A DNA stretch of 9,679 nucleotides from an uncultured bacterium (GTDB lineage Bacteria; Bacillota; Clostridia; Lachnospirales; Lachnospiraceae), in contig CAMUHA010000130.1 of assembly GCA_947088515.1 (NCBI GenBank), forward strand, positions 1 through 9,679, in the 5' to 3' direction. Shown here in pieces: positions 1 to 6,699 of the stretch. Position numbers and translations under genes: made by a program. Position 1 is the stretch's first letter. Each line of letters opens with the position of its first letter. The notes below the pieces were generated by a model, which was not told the origin of the DNA, made no database searches, and saw nothing but the letters and a program-made list of their open reading frames with translations.

Positions 1-184
1 GCCCGTCAACAGTCCCGGCGTGCATCCGGCCGCCGAAGATGACAATATCAAAATCAGACATGATTTGGTCAGTTACCTGTTTAAAATCCATAAGCGACGC
101 ATCCAATTCATGGGCGGCCATTTCCGCGTATTCTTTTGTAAATCCTGTAATGCTTTTATATGTTATTAAAATTTTTTCCGTCAT
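1..184 (-). CDS. Flavodoxin-domain protein, N-terminal part (cut by window edge)
   Basis: Reading leftward, the frame is open from 184 to the window edge, so only the first 61 residues are visible. They begin MTEKILITYKSITGFTKEYA and continue to an IVIFGGRMHAGTVDG segment. The first beta strand followed by a T/S-rich loop (YKSITGFT) is the FMN-phosphate loop of flavodoxins, and FGGRMHAG is the second conserved loop, near the flavin ring. Members of this family of short stand-alone flavodoxin-like proteins are presumed cytosolic FMN-binding electron carriers or oxidoreductases; the partner here is unknown. An AAAGGAG box lies at 198-204. It is 13 nt from the ATG at 184 and only 1 nt from an in-frame ATG at 196, so 184 is preferred but not certain. 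The gene follows tetR by 114 nt on the same strand and is probably co-transcribed with it, suggesting it is a target of that regulator. Confidence 0.8.
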   Translation of the reverse strand, partial: MTEKILITYKSITGFTKEYAEMAAHELDASLMDFKQVTDQIMSDFDIVIFGGRMHAGTVDG

Positions 185-238
185 ATTGATAACCATGCTC
201 CTTTCCAAAGCCCGGAGACTTTAGTGCGAAACGCAAAC

Positions 239-251
239 TTGCGCAGCGCAA
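239..251. repeat. Small inverted repeat between tetR and the flavodoxin gene
   Basis: TTGCGC and GCGCAA flank a single central base. In the leftward transcript this can fold as TTGCG-CTG-CGCAA. It is followed directly by a second small hairpin, TGCG-TTT-CGCA (about 226-236). There is no T-run after them, so this does not look like an intrinsic terminator. It could be an intercistronic stabilising or processing structure, or a protein site. The structure is visible; the function is unknown. Confidence 0.4.
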
Positions 252-298
252 ATCTTCTCCCTATTTAAGTTCTGCGATTGCTGCTTTTAACTTCAGCT

Positions 299-877
299 TT
301 ACGGTTGGTTTGTTGCTTCTTTGCTTTGTGCATCTTTTAGAAAAGCCTGATATGCCTGTTCCTGTTTAAAATAAATTTCTTCTGTAGAAATTCCGGGACT
401 TGTTACAGATAAAATGGTCCCAATGCCTATGGTGTAAATCAGCATATTCAGATGCAGCAATTGTGCATTTTCTATACTGATATCCAGTGCATCCGCAATT
501 ACGCCTGCCATCTGGGGGCTGGTTTCGGCCTTATAAAATTCGTCCAGAGAAGAAATACTGCTTCTTTCCTGAAAAACAAATATCCGGAAGAGATGCGGTT
601 CCTCTTTCGCAATCCGGACATATGCCTGTCCGGTGCTGCAAAATAAGTTATTTGGGTTAATATGTTTGGCAATATATTTTTGTATAAAGCTCTTTGCCTG
701 CATTGCCACATCGCTTCGAAGTCCTTTCATGTTTTGACAATAGCTATAGACTGGCTGGACGGAGCAGCCCAGCTTTTCGGCAATATTTTTTACCTTAACC
801 TGTTCCATGCCGCCTGCCCGTGCAAGTTCAAAGGCGGCGTCCACCACCATCTGTTTTGTAATTTTCTGTTTTGGCAT
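299..877 (-). CDS. TetR/AcrR-family transcriptional regulator
   Basis: A 192-residue protein, a normal length for the TetR family. Residues about 5-55 form the TetR_N helix-turn-helix: a first helix with VVDAAFELARAGG, then VKVKNIAEKLGCSVQPVYSYCQNMKGL, where the recognition helix and the following YSYC/K segment match the family pattern. The remaining all-helical part, including IAKEEPHLFRIFVFQERSS, is the ligand-binding and dimerisation domain. The inducer cannot be told from sequence. The start at 877 is supported by a GGAGG box (complement of 884-888) with 6 nt spacing. A consensus promoter and a nested palindromic operator lie immediately upstream, so negative autoregulation is likely. 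The flavodoxin-domain gene downstream on the same strand is the probable co-regulated gene. The large operon on the other side has its start 484 nt from this one, so control of that operon is possible but not shown. Confidence 0.92.
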   Translation of the reverse strand: MPKQKITKQMVVDAAFELARAGGMEQVKVKNIAEKLGCSVQPVYSYCQNMKGLRSDVAMQAKSFIQKYIAKHINPNNLFCSTGQAYVRIAKEEPHLFRIFVFQERSSISSLDEFYKAETSPQMAGVIADALDISIENAQLLHLNMLIYTIGIGTILSVTSPGISTEEIYFKQEQAYQAFLKDAQSKEATNQP

Positions 878-895
878 GGCTGACCTCCAAAATAT

Positions 896-945
896 AATTT
901 AGTTATATAAATAGTTTATATAACTAAATTATATAAACTATTTAT
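896..945. promoter_or_regulatory. Nested palindromic operator, probable TetR binding site
   Basis: Two perfect inverted repeats overlap. The first has 16-base arms (AATTTAGTTATATAAA) at 896-911 and 915-930 around a 3-base centre. The second has 15-base arms (ATAAATAGTTTATAT) at 907-921 and 931-945 around a 9-base centre. The shared middle contains TAGTT-TATAT-AACTA (912-926), itself a dyad. The array can be read as three related half-overlapping sites centred near 907, 919 and 933. It covers the -10 box and presumed transcription start of the leftward tetR promoter, the classic position for a repressor. The binding protein is inferred to be the adjacent TetR protein. Confidence 0.7.
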
Positions 946-956
946 TTTGATGTCAA
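928..956 (-). promoter_or_regulatory. Sigma-A promoter for tetR and the flavodoxin gene
   Basis: On the minus strand a perfect -35 box TTGACA (complement of 951-956) is followed by exactly 17 bases and a perfect -10 box TATAAT (complement of 928-933). Transcription would begin near 921, about 45 nt before the tetR start. The full consensus match implies a strong promoter that needs a repressor, and the -10 box lies inside the nested palindrome. Confidence 0.85.
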
Positions 957-1216
957 TAAAAATAAAAGCGGACTTATGACAAGGATGCCGGAAAAAGTGC
1001 AAAGTGAGGCAAAAATCTTTTCTGTTTTTTTCTTTTTGATAAAATTAGGAAAAGCAAAATTGCGAAATATCAGGTTGGTTTGTGTAAAATTGGGAAAACA
1101 TGAAGCGGCAGGGAGGCATTATAATAAAAGACATATAAGGCATCCGTTAAAAAATCTGCCAAAGCGTCGATTTACATTCTACTTTGAAATAGATTGCTTA
1201 TATTAAATTCTTAACA

Positions 1217-1232
1217 CGTGATTAACATCACA
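1217..1232. promoter_or_regulatory. CRP/FNR-type dyad upstream of operon promoter
   Basis: CGTGA, six bases, TCACA: nine of ten positions match the classical TGTGA-N6-TCACA consensus of CRP/FNR-family regulators. The core GTGAT-TAAC-ATCAC (1218-1231) is a perfect 5-base-arm dyad. It abuts and slightly overlaps the candidate -35 box at 1231-1236. A short dyad of this kind can arise by chance in AT-rich DNA, so the regulator is an inference. Confidence 0.4.
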
Positions 1233-1259
1233 GACAAGAATTGGAGGAATAAATATAAT
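1231..1259 (+). promoter_or_regulatory. Candidate sigma-A promoter of the polysaccharide-type operon
   Basis: CAGACA (1231-1236, 4 of 6 matches to TTGACA), a 17-base spacer, then TATAAT (1254-1259, perfect). Transcription would start near 1266, leaving a leader of about 95 nt before the first gene. The poor -35 box next to an activator-type dyad fits an activated promoter. No better promoter was found between 957 and 1361. Confidence 0.5.
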
Positions 1260-1348
1260 ATAAGCATGATTTTCCTGTAGTTTTTAGAAGTTGTTTTAGA
1301 GAAATGGGAAAGATGCTAAAATCAGCCTGCATGTAAAAATGTGGAAGC

Positions 1349-1354
1349 GGGAGG
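1349..1354 (+). promoter_or_regulatory. Ribosome binding site deciding the VTC-gene start
   Basis: GGGAGG with 7 nt spacing to the ATG at 1362. An in-frame GTG at 1341 has no such site and lies upstream of this box, so 1362 is taken as the start. Confidence 0.75.
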
Positions 1355-1361
1355 AAGCCGG

Positions 1362-2057
1362 ATGAATGAGGTACTAAGGCAGGAAAAGAAGTATTTGGTT
1401 AATATAGTGGACAGCCGGAAGCTTTGTGCGCGTCTTGACAAAGTGATGGAGCAGGACAAGCACAATGGGCTTTATGGCTATCGTATTCGTTCACTTTACT
1501 TTGACAGACCCGGCGATGGTGACTTTTGGGATAAAGTTGACGGCATGGAGTATCGAAGAAAAATCCGGCTGCGCAATTATGGTCCGGCTACAGATTTTGC
1601 TATGCTGGAGATGAAGCAGAAGGAGGGAGCATATCAGAAAAAAAGGTCGCTTCCGGTTAGGAAAAAGGATGCTCTGGAGTTTTGCCGCGGTAATTATACG
1701 CCTCTTTTATCCTATGGGGATGGATTTGCGGCAGAATGCTACGGCCTGATGAACAGTATGTGCTATCGGCCGCGGGCAGTGGTGGAGTACCGGAGAATGG
1801 CATATGTTGCAAAAGAAAACCGTATACGGATTACTATAGATGACCGTATTACTGCAACAGAGTCTTGCTATGATATTTTTTCCCCTGCCTTATGTCAGTA
1901 TCCGGTTTTGGATGATTTCAGTGCGGTGCTGGAAGTAAAATATAATAGATTTCTGCCAGGATATATTAAAGAGCTGCTGCGTTTTGCAGACCGTTCTGAA
2001 TTTTCCATCAGCAAATACTGCTTGTCTAGAAGTGTGGGGCTGAACCATCAGATATAA
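1362..2057 (+). CDS. VTC-domain (polyphosphate-polymerase-type) protein
   Basis: A 231-residue stand-alone VTC domain, without the SPX domain of eukaryotic VTC proteins. The triphosphate-tunnel fold is recognisable from its charged strands in order: RQEKKYLV (6-13), YRIRSLYFD (40-48), YRRKIRLRNYG (64-74), LEMKQK (82-87) with KKR (93-95), PRAVVEYRRMAY (137-148), RITIDD (156-161), VLEVKYN (189-195) and SISKY (215-219). These supply the basic and acidic residues that line the tunnel in VTC/TTM proteins. The eukaryotic relative Vtc4 makes polyphosphate from ATP; activity of the bacterial stand-alone form is assumed by homology. No signal peptide or membrane segment is seen, so it should be cytosolic. 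DUF4956 follows 15 nt after the stop (start at 2073), and bacterial VTC and DUF4956 genes commonly sit side by side. The product may supply a phosphorylated chain or sense nucleotide or polyphosphate for the envelope genes downstream. Confidence 0.88.
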   Translation: MNEVLRQEKKYLVNIVDSRKLCARLDKVMEQDKHNGLYGYRIRSLYFDRPGDGDFWDKVDGMEYRRKIRLRNYGPATDFAMLEMKQKEGAYQKKRSLPVRKKDALEFCRGNYTPLLSYGDGFAAECYGLMNSMCYRPRAVVEYRRMAYVAKENRIRITIDDRITATESCYDIFSPALCQYPVLDDFSAVLEVKYNRFLPGYIKELLRFADRSEFSISKYCLSRSVGLNHQI

Positions 2058-2072
2058 AAATTGGAGGTTATT

Positions 2073-2750
2073 ATGAAACAGGAATTATTTGAAGTGTTTG
2101 AAAGGACAAGTGACTTGCCAGTGGAAATTATTTTTTCCCGGCTTTTGGCAGCAGCAGTAATTGCCTGCTTTATTTTTTTGTCTTACTATATTTCCCATGA
2201 TGGGAGTATATACAGTAAAAAATTTAATGTTTCGCTGGTGGTTCTAACGGTAATTACCACCACAGTGATGATTGTAATTGGGAATAACCTTGCCATGTCT
2301 TTGGGGATGGTGGGGGCTTTATCAATTGTAAGATTCCGGACAGCAGTAAAGGATGCGAGAGATACAGTATATATTTTCTGGACAATCGTAACGGGAATTT
2401 GCTGCGGGGCGGGAGACTATCTGGTGGCAGCGGCGGGAGGGGCTTTTGTGTTTGTACTGCTCCTCCTGTTTGGAAAAATCCGGAATGATAATCGTGTGCT
2501 GCTGATTATCCGCGGGGCAAGAATGAATGAAATGCGGGTGGAATCACTGATTTTCCAGCATTATTCTGCAAGAGCATCACTGCGGGTAAAGAACACGACA
2601 GAGACAGATGTAGAGTTTATTTATGAAATCAGCAAAAAAATTCTGGACAAGGAGCGCAGAGCGGAGATAAGCATTGCAGATGAAGTTTATGCAATAGGAA
2701 ATATAGAGTATTTTAATATTGTGACACAAAATGATGACATTAGCAGTTAG
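2073..2750 (+). CDS. DUF4956 integral membrane protein
   Basis: A 225-residue protein of the DUF4956 family. Hydrophobic segments lie at about 19-40, 53-70, 73-86, 99-114 and 116-133, followed by a soluble C-terminal domain of about 90 residues (135-225). The hallmark is GALSIVRFRTAVKDARD (81-97), a basic loop between membrane segments that is strongly conserved in the family. The biochemical function is unknown. Frequent pairing with VTC-domain genes suggests a membrane partner or channel for the VTC product. The ATG at 2073 has GGAGG at 2063-2067 with 5 nt spacing; an in-frame TTG at 2061 lies within that site and is rejected. The gene belongs to the rightward operon, and cotH follows after a gap of about 110 nt. 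Confidence 0.88.
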   Translation: MKQELFEVFERTSDLPVEIIFSRLLAAAVIACFIFLSYYISHDGSIYSKKFNVSLVVLTVITTTVMIVIGNNLAMSLGMVGALSIVRFRTAVKDARDTVYIFWTIVTGICCGAGDYLVAAAGGAFVFVLLLLFGKIRNDNRVLLIIRGARMNEMRVESLIFQHYSARASLRVKNTTETDVEFIYEISKKILDKERRAEISIADEVYAIGNIEYFNIVTQNDDISS

Positions 2751-2791
2751 CTTATGCAGGCCATAGCATAAAGCTGTGCATAAAATATTAG

Positions 2792-2829
2792 ACATGTCCC
2801 AAACAGCCTTAAAGTATCTGGGACCGTGT
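2792..2829 (+). repeat. Intercistronic hairpin upstream of cotH
   Basis: ACATGTCCCA (2792-2801) can pair with TGGGAC (2819-2824) and, after a one-base bulge, GTGT (2826-2829), with a 17-nt loop. No U-run follows, so it is not an intrinsic terminator. It ends about 20 nt before the cotH ribosome binding site and could tune message stability or cotH translation. Just upstream, TTATGC (2752-2757) and GCATAA (2766-2771) can form another small stem. Confidence 0.35.
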
Positions 2830-2860
2830 TCCGGGAATGGATGGAAAAGGAAGGAGGCAG

Positions 2861-4330
2861 GTGAAAATAAAATATAAAATAGCAGGTGTAATAATGATGG
2901 CGGTCATGTTTGGTATCATTGTGCTGCTTCCAAGGGGAAGGGGGAACCAGAGCGGAAGGGTTCATCAGCACCTTACTGCCCGAAGGGATACAGGATGTGA
3001 GTGCAGCGGCGGACAGCTATGTACGCATCTGCCCTTAATTATGATAGATACCGGAGGGCAGGAAATCCCAGGGCTTCCTTCCGGGGAACGCGACTGGTTT
3101 GGACAGGCCCTTTATACGGTGGCAAAAGACAGAAGTCCGGCCATCAGCGTGCGCGCAGCAGTGGTGGATGGAAAGGAGAAAAATAATCATCCAACTGATA
3201 AGCCGGACTTTGAGATGGACTGTCAGATTCATATTCATGGTAATTCTTCCAGACGGTTTCCAAAGCTTTCCTATGCTCTCCAGTTTACGGATGAAGAAGG
3301 GAATAACAGGAAAATTCCTGTTATGGGAATGGCGCCTCATCATGAGTGGGTTTTGAATGGACCCGTGCTGGACAAGACGCTGCTGCGGAATTACATGTGG
3401 CATAACATTGCCGGGGAGATAATGGACTATGCGCCAAACCTGCGGTTTTGTGAGCTGATGATAGACGGGGAGTATCAGGGAGTGTACCTGATGACAGAAA
3501 CTATTACAAACGGAGGGAATGAACGTCTGAATTTAAGCATTAGCGTAAAAGGAACCGAGGGCATCGGCTATCTTCTCCGGTGTGACCGTCCCACAGAGTC
3601 AGAGCTTGGGACTATAAGGGATATCTACACATATTCAGAGAGAATCTGCCAGACCAGGCAGGATATTGCCATCCGGTACCCTGGAGCGGATAAACTTACC
3701 AAAGAGGTGGCAAAGAACATTGAACTTGATTATTCAGCCTTTGAAAAAGCATTGTTTTCTTATGATTACAACACAGAAGCATATGGTTACTGGAATTGGA
3801 TAGATGTGGATAATTTTGTAGACTATTTTCTGATTAACGAGTTTACCCAAAATCTGGATGCTGGAAGTTATTCTACCTATTTGTATAAGGAAGTGGGAGA
3901 AAAATTCAGACTTTGTGTATGGGATTTTAACAATGCCTGTGACAATTACCAGGAGCAGGAAACAGGACTGGAAGGATTTTCAATGGTTGACCGGGCTTGG
4001 TTTTTTATGCTTTTAAAAGATGAGACGTTTGTTGGGCGGACGTTAAAACGTTATGAGGAGCTTCGGGAAACTGTTTTAAGCGAAGCGTATCTGACAAGCT
4101 ATGTGGATGAAACCATTGCCTATCTGGGCCCGGCAGTTATGCGGAACAATGAACGGTGGAATGTGGAGTGGGAAGGGCTGATTCCGGCAGAGCGGAACCT
4201 GCACAGCTATGAAGAAGCGGCAGAGCAGCTAAAGGACTGGATACGGGGACGGGGAAAATGGCTGGATGAATATATCCCAACCTTAAAGCAGTATTGTCAT
4301 CCATCCAGAAACAAAGTTTATAATCATTAA
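2861..4330 (+). CDS. CotH-family atypical protein kinase, membrane-anchored
   Basis: A 489-residue CotH kinase-fold protein. Family motifs in order: HGNSSRRFPKLSYAL from residue 126 (the RGNSS-PKKSY-like ATP-phosphate region with its Lys); EWVLNGPVLDKTLLRN; a CELMIDGEYQGVYLMTETI strand-helix; NEFTQNLDAG at 326-335 (catalytic Asn/Asp region); and VWDFNNACDNY from 353 with D355 as the metal-binding Asp of the WDF/WDxD motif. An N-terminal hydrophobic segment (about 5-23, after basic KIKYK) is an anchor or signal, placing the kinase domain outside the membrane. In Bacillus, CotH phosphorylates spore-coat proteins; here no coat genes are nearby, so the substrate is unknown. The GTG at 2861 follows AAGGAGG (2851-2857) at only 3 nt. 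An in-frame ATG at 2837 would add eight residues but has no good site, so the start is uncertain. Confidence 0.88.
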   Translation: MKIKYKIAGVIMMAVMFGIIVLLPRGRGNQSGRVHQHLTARRDTGCECSGGQLCTHLPLIMIDTGGQEIPGLPSGERDWFGQALYTVAKDRSPAISVRAAVVDGKEKNNHPTDKPDFEMDCQIHIHGNSSRRFPKLSYALQFTDEEGNNRKIPVMGMAPHHEWVLNGPVLDKTLLRNYMWHNIAGEIMDYAPNLRFCELMIDGEYQGVYLMTETITNGGNERLNLSISVKGTEGIGYLLRCDRPTESELGTIRDIYTYSERICQTRQDIAIRYPGADKLTKEVAKNIELDYSAFEKALFSYDYNTEAYGYWNWIDVDNFVDYFLINEFTQNLDAGSYSTYLYKEVGEKFRLCVWDFNNACDNYQEQETGLEGFSMVDRAWFFMLLKDETFVGRTLKRYEELRETVLSEAYLTSYVDETIAYLGPAVMRNNERWNVEWEGLIPAERNLHSYEEAAEQLKDWIRGRGKWLDEYIPTLKQYCHPSRNKVYNH

Positions 4331-4351
4331 AAATCAGGTTATGCAGGATTA

Positions 4352-4364
4352 CGGAACTGGAATA
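4352..4364 (+). repeat. Short repeated motif CGGAACTGGAATA, copy 1
   Basis: This 13-base word in the gap after cotH recurs exactly at 9248-9260 at the end of the glycosyltransferase gene. Shorter variants occur at 6650-6660 (CGAAACTGGAA) and 6721-6731 (CGGAACTGGAA). All lie at or close to gene junctions in the operon. The exact repeat is visible; whether it means anything is not known. Confidence 0.4.
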
Positions 4365-4371
4365 AGAGGAG
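4365..4371 (+). promoter_or_regulatory. Ribosome binding site for a TTG start
   Basis: AGAGGAG with 7 nt spacing to the TTG at 4379. The next in-frame ATG lies far downstream, past the hydrophobic anchor, so this site supports a TTG start and implies reduced translation initiation of the glycosidase-like gene. Confidence 0.7.
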
Positions 4372-4378
4372 CCTTTAT

Positions 4379-6646
4379 TTGAATAAATTTATTGTTGCAG
4401 TTTGCAGTTTATTGTTATTTTTATTTTTGTGGAATAGCGCTTATTATTATTTGGGGATTTACATTGATTTTAATCCTCATGCTCCGGTTACTTCGTTTAT
4501 GAAAACGGAAGGAAAAGAAATTTTTATGGAGCAGGAGGGAGCGCTTAAGCCTTTTGAAATCAGAGGGGTGGATATGGGGGTTGGGATTCCCGGACAATGG
4601 GCAACCAGTTATGCCATTGACAAGGAGACTTATCTGCGGTGGTTTGGGCAGATTCAGGAGCTGGGGGCAAATACTATCCGGGTTTATACTATTCTTCATG
4701 ATGATTTTTACAATGCTTTTTATGAATATAATCAGGGAAGGGAGGAGCCTTTGTATCTGATTCATGGAGTGTGGATTAATGATTATATTTTTAATTCCCA
4801 TTGTGACGCCTATGATGAAGAGCTGTTAGGGCCACTGGAAAAGGATTGCCGGACGGTGGTGGACATAATTCACGGAAAGAAAAATCTGTCTTTGGGTAAG
4901 GGGTCTGGTTCCGGCAGATACCGCAAGGATGTGTCCCAATGGGTAATCGGTTATATCATTGGAGTGGAATGGGAGAGCAGCCTGGTAGTTTACACTAACC
5001 AAAAAAATGAAAACAGGAATGTATACAAGGGAACCTATCTTTATACGGATAAGGAGGCATCGCCATTTGAGGCAATGCTTTGCCGGGTGGGAGATGGGAT
5101 GATTGCTTATGAAAGTAACAGATATAAGCAGCAGCGGCTGGTTGCTTTTTCCAACTGGCCGGCCACAGATCCTTTTGTTTATCCAGTGTCCCTTTCCAGC
5201 TACAGGGAGAAGGTGGCTTGCGTGGATGGGGAGCATGTGAAAAGTACAGATGGTTTTTTGGCAGGAATGTTTGCCTCTTATCATGTATATCCTTATTTTC
5301 CAGATTACCTGGAGTTGATGAAGGAGGCTGAAAAAGCTTCAAAGCTGGAAACGGAGAAGGGAGTGGATTTAGTAACACAAAAAAATATGGAATACCGGCT
5401 GTCTTTGCTGGACGGACCAGACATCAGGGATTATCTGAGGGAAGAGGACTATTTGGATTCTTATGGACGGTATAATACATATATTGCGTATCTTAGAGCT
5501 TTGAACCAGTACCATGCGCTGCCAGTGGTGATCTCGGAATATGGAGTCACTACTGGCAGAGGAATGGCCCAAAGGGATGTGAATACCGGACGCAATCAGG
5601 GACATATGACAGAGCAGGAACAAGGTCAGGCGCTGGTAGACTGTTATCGGGACATTATGGATGCTGGATGTGCCGGAAGCTGTGTGTTTACCTGGCAGGA
5701 CGAATGGTTTAAAAGAACCTGGAATACCATACCTGCAGTGGATTTGAATCATACGCCTTATTGGAGTGATTATCAGACCAACGAGCAGTATTTTGGACTA
5801 TTGACCTTTGAACCGGGCAAGGAAGAAAGTGTCTGTTATGTGGACGGGGATATTTCCGAGTGGGGGAAGGAAGAGGTGGTAATGGAAACGGAAGGGATGG
5901 CGCTGTCTGTAAAGTATGATGAGAAATTTATTTATTTTCTGGTACAAAAGAAGAACTTAAATCAGGAAAAAGATACCCTTTTTATTCCCATTGATGTTAC
6001 GGACAAAAGCGGAAGCGCCTATTGTGAGGAGTATGACGTGGAGTTTTCCCGTCCCTGCGATTTCCTTATAGTGATACATGGGCAAAAGGACAGTCGGGTA
6101 TTGGTGCAAAAACGTTATGAGATACTGCGGGCGGTCTATGGGGAGGAGTATTATGGTATAAATCCGTACAGAAATCCCCCGGAACCTGACAGCCCCCATT
6201 TTGAACGGATTTATTTGCCTCTTGTGCTAAAAGAAATTACAGCCATGAGGGGGGCTGCCGGAATAAAATATGAGACAGGGCAGCTTCGTTTTGGCAATGC
6301 CAGTCCACAGTCAGCGGATTTTGATTCTCTTGCAGACTTTATTTTTGCAGGAGATTATGTGGAGATACGTATTCCATGGCAGCTGTTAAATTTTTCCAAC
6401 CCTTCAGAGATGATGGTACATGATGATTATTATGAGAATTATGGAATTGAGAATCTTCATATTAATAAGATGTATGTGGGAGCCGGATGCTATGAAAAAG
6501 AAAAATACAAAATCCCTATGGAACCTGTTTCGCTGAATGGATGGGGGAAAAGGGTATCCTATCATGAGAGGCTGAAAAAATCATACTATATTTTGCAGAA
6601 GTACTGGACAGAGCAAGATAGCAAAATTGCAAATCAGAAAAAGTAA
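4379..6646 (+). CDS. Membrane-anchored glycosidase-like TIM-barrel protein with CBM9/DOMON-like domain
   Basis: A 755-residue protein with a TTG start. Residues about 4-28 are hydrophobic and form an uncleaved anchor or signal, placing the rest outside the cell. Residues about 50-460 look like a clan-A type (beta/alpha)8 barrel: FEIRGVDMGVG near the first strand, LGANTIRVYTI as strand 2, VIGYIIGVEWESS with candidate acid/base Glu at 197 or 199, VVISEYGV with candidate nucleophile E387, and CVFTWQDEWFKRTWN (435-449) on a late strand. From about 488 (VDGDISEW, with LSVKYDEKFIYFLV following) begins a beta-rich CBM9/DOMON-like domain that usually binds sugars. The predicted role is cleavage, trimming or binding of the polymer made by the downstream GT2. 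I cannot assign a GH family number, and the catalytic Glu pair is inferred from motif position only. It sits 48 nt after cotH. Confidence 0.75.
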   Translation: MNKFIVAVCSLLLFLFLWNSAYYYLGIYIDFNPHAPVTSFMKTEGKEIFMEQEGALKPFEIRGVDMGVGIPGQWATSYAIDKETYLRWFGQIQELGANTIRVYTILHDDFYNAFYEYNQGREEPLYLIHGVWINDYIFNSHCDAYDEELLGPLEKDCRTVVDIIHGKKNLSLGKGSGSGRYRKDVSQWVIGYIIGVEWESSLVVYTNQKNENRNVYKGTYLYTDKEASPFEAMLCRVGDGMIAYESNRYKQQRLVAFSNWPATDPFVYPVSLSSYREKVACVDGEHVKSTDGFLAGMFASYHVYPYFPDYLELMKEAEKASKLETEKGVDLVTQKNMEYRLSLLDGPDIRDYLREEDYLDSYGRYNTYIAYLRALNQYHALPVVISEYGVTTGRGMAQRDVNTGRNQGHMTEQEQGQALVDCYRDIMDAGCAGSCVFTWQDEWFKRTWNTIPAVDLNHTPYWSDYQTNEQYFGLLTFEPGKEESVCYVDGDISEWGKEEVVMETEGMALSVKYDEKFIYFLVQKKNLNQEKDTLFIPIDVTDKSGSAYCEEYDVEFSRPCDFLIVIHGQKDSRVLVQKRYEILRAVYGEEYYGINPYRNPPEPDSPHFERIYLPLVLKEITAMRGAAGIKYETGQLRFGNASPQSADFDSLADFIFAGDYVEIRIPWQLLNFSNPSEMMVHDDYYENYGIENLHINKMYVGAGCYEKEKYKIPMEPVSLNGWGKRVSYHERLKKSYYILQKYWTEQDSKIANQKK

Positions 6647-6699
6647 CTACGAAACTGGAAACAGCAACGGACCGGACAAATGCTAAGAGAAAACAATGG

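Larger units (their letters stand above)
957..1361. other. Long AT-rich intergenic region between divergent units
   Basis: About 400 bases without a convincing gene between the leftward tetR promoter and the first gene of the rightward operon. An open frame at 976-1206 lacks a plausible ribosome binding site and a protein-like composition, so I do not call it. The stretch holds a CRP/FNR-type dyad (1217-1232), a candidate promoter (1231-1259), and a leader of about 95 nt in which TTTTAG (1294-1299) and CTAAAA (1316-1321) could form a weak hairpin. I looked for known riboswitch cores, including cyclic-di-GMP and cyclic-di-AMP types, and recognised none. Confidence 0.6.

Noticed and set aside
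976..1206. Rightward open frame of 76 codons in the intergenic region
   Set aside because: No ribosome binding site near its ATG, a Lys/Phe/Arg-rich composition typical of translated AT-rich non-coding DNA, and no recognisable motif.
1241..1279. GGAGG box followed by ATG ATT TTC CTG TAG, a possible leader peptide
   Set aside because: The box is about 17 nt from the ATG, the frame has only four codons, and the box lies inside the candidate promoter spacer.
957..1361. Cyclic-di-GMP or other riboswitch in the operon leader
   Set aside because: None of the conserved core sequences I know could be found, and no strong multi-stem fold is apparent by eye.
1341..1361. GTG at 1341 as start of the VTC gene
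   Set aside because: It lies upstream of the only good ribosome binding site (1349-1354), which is correctly spaced for the ATG at 1362.
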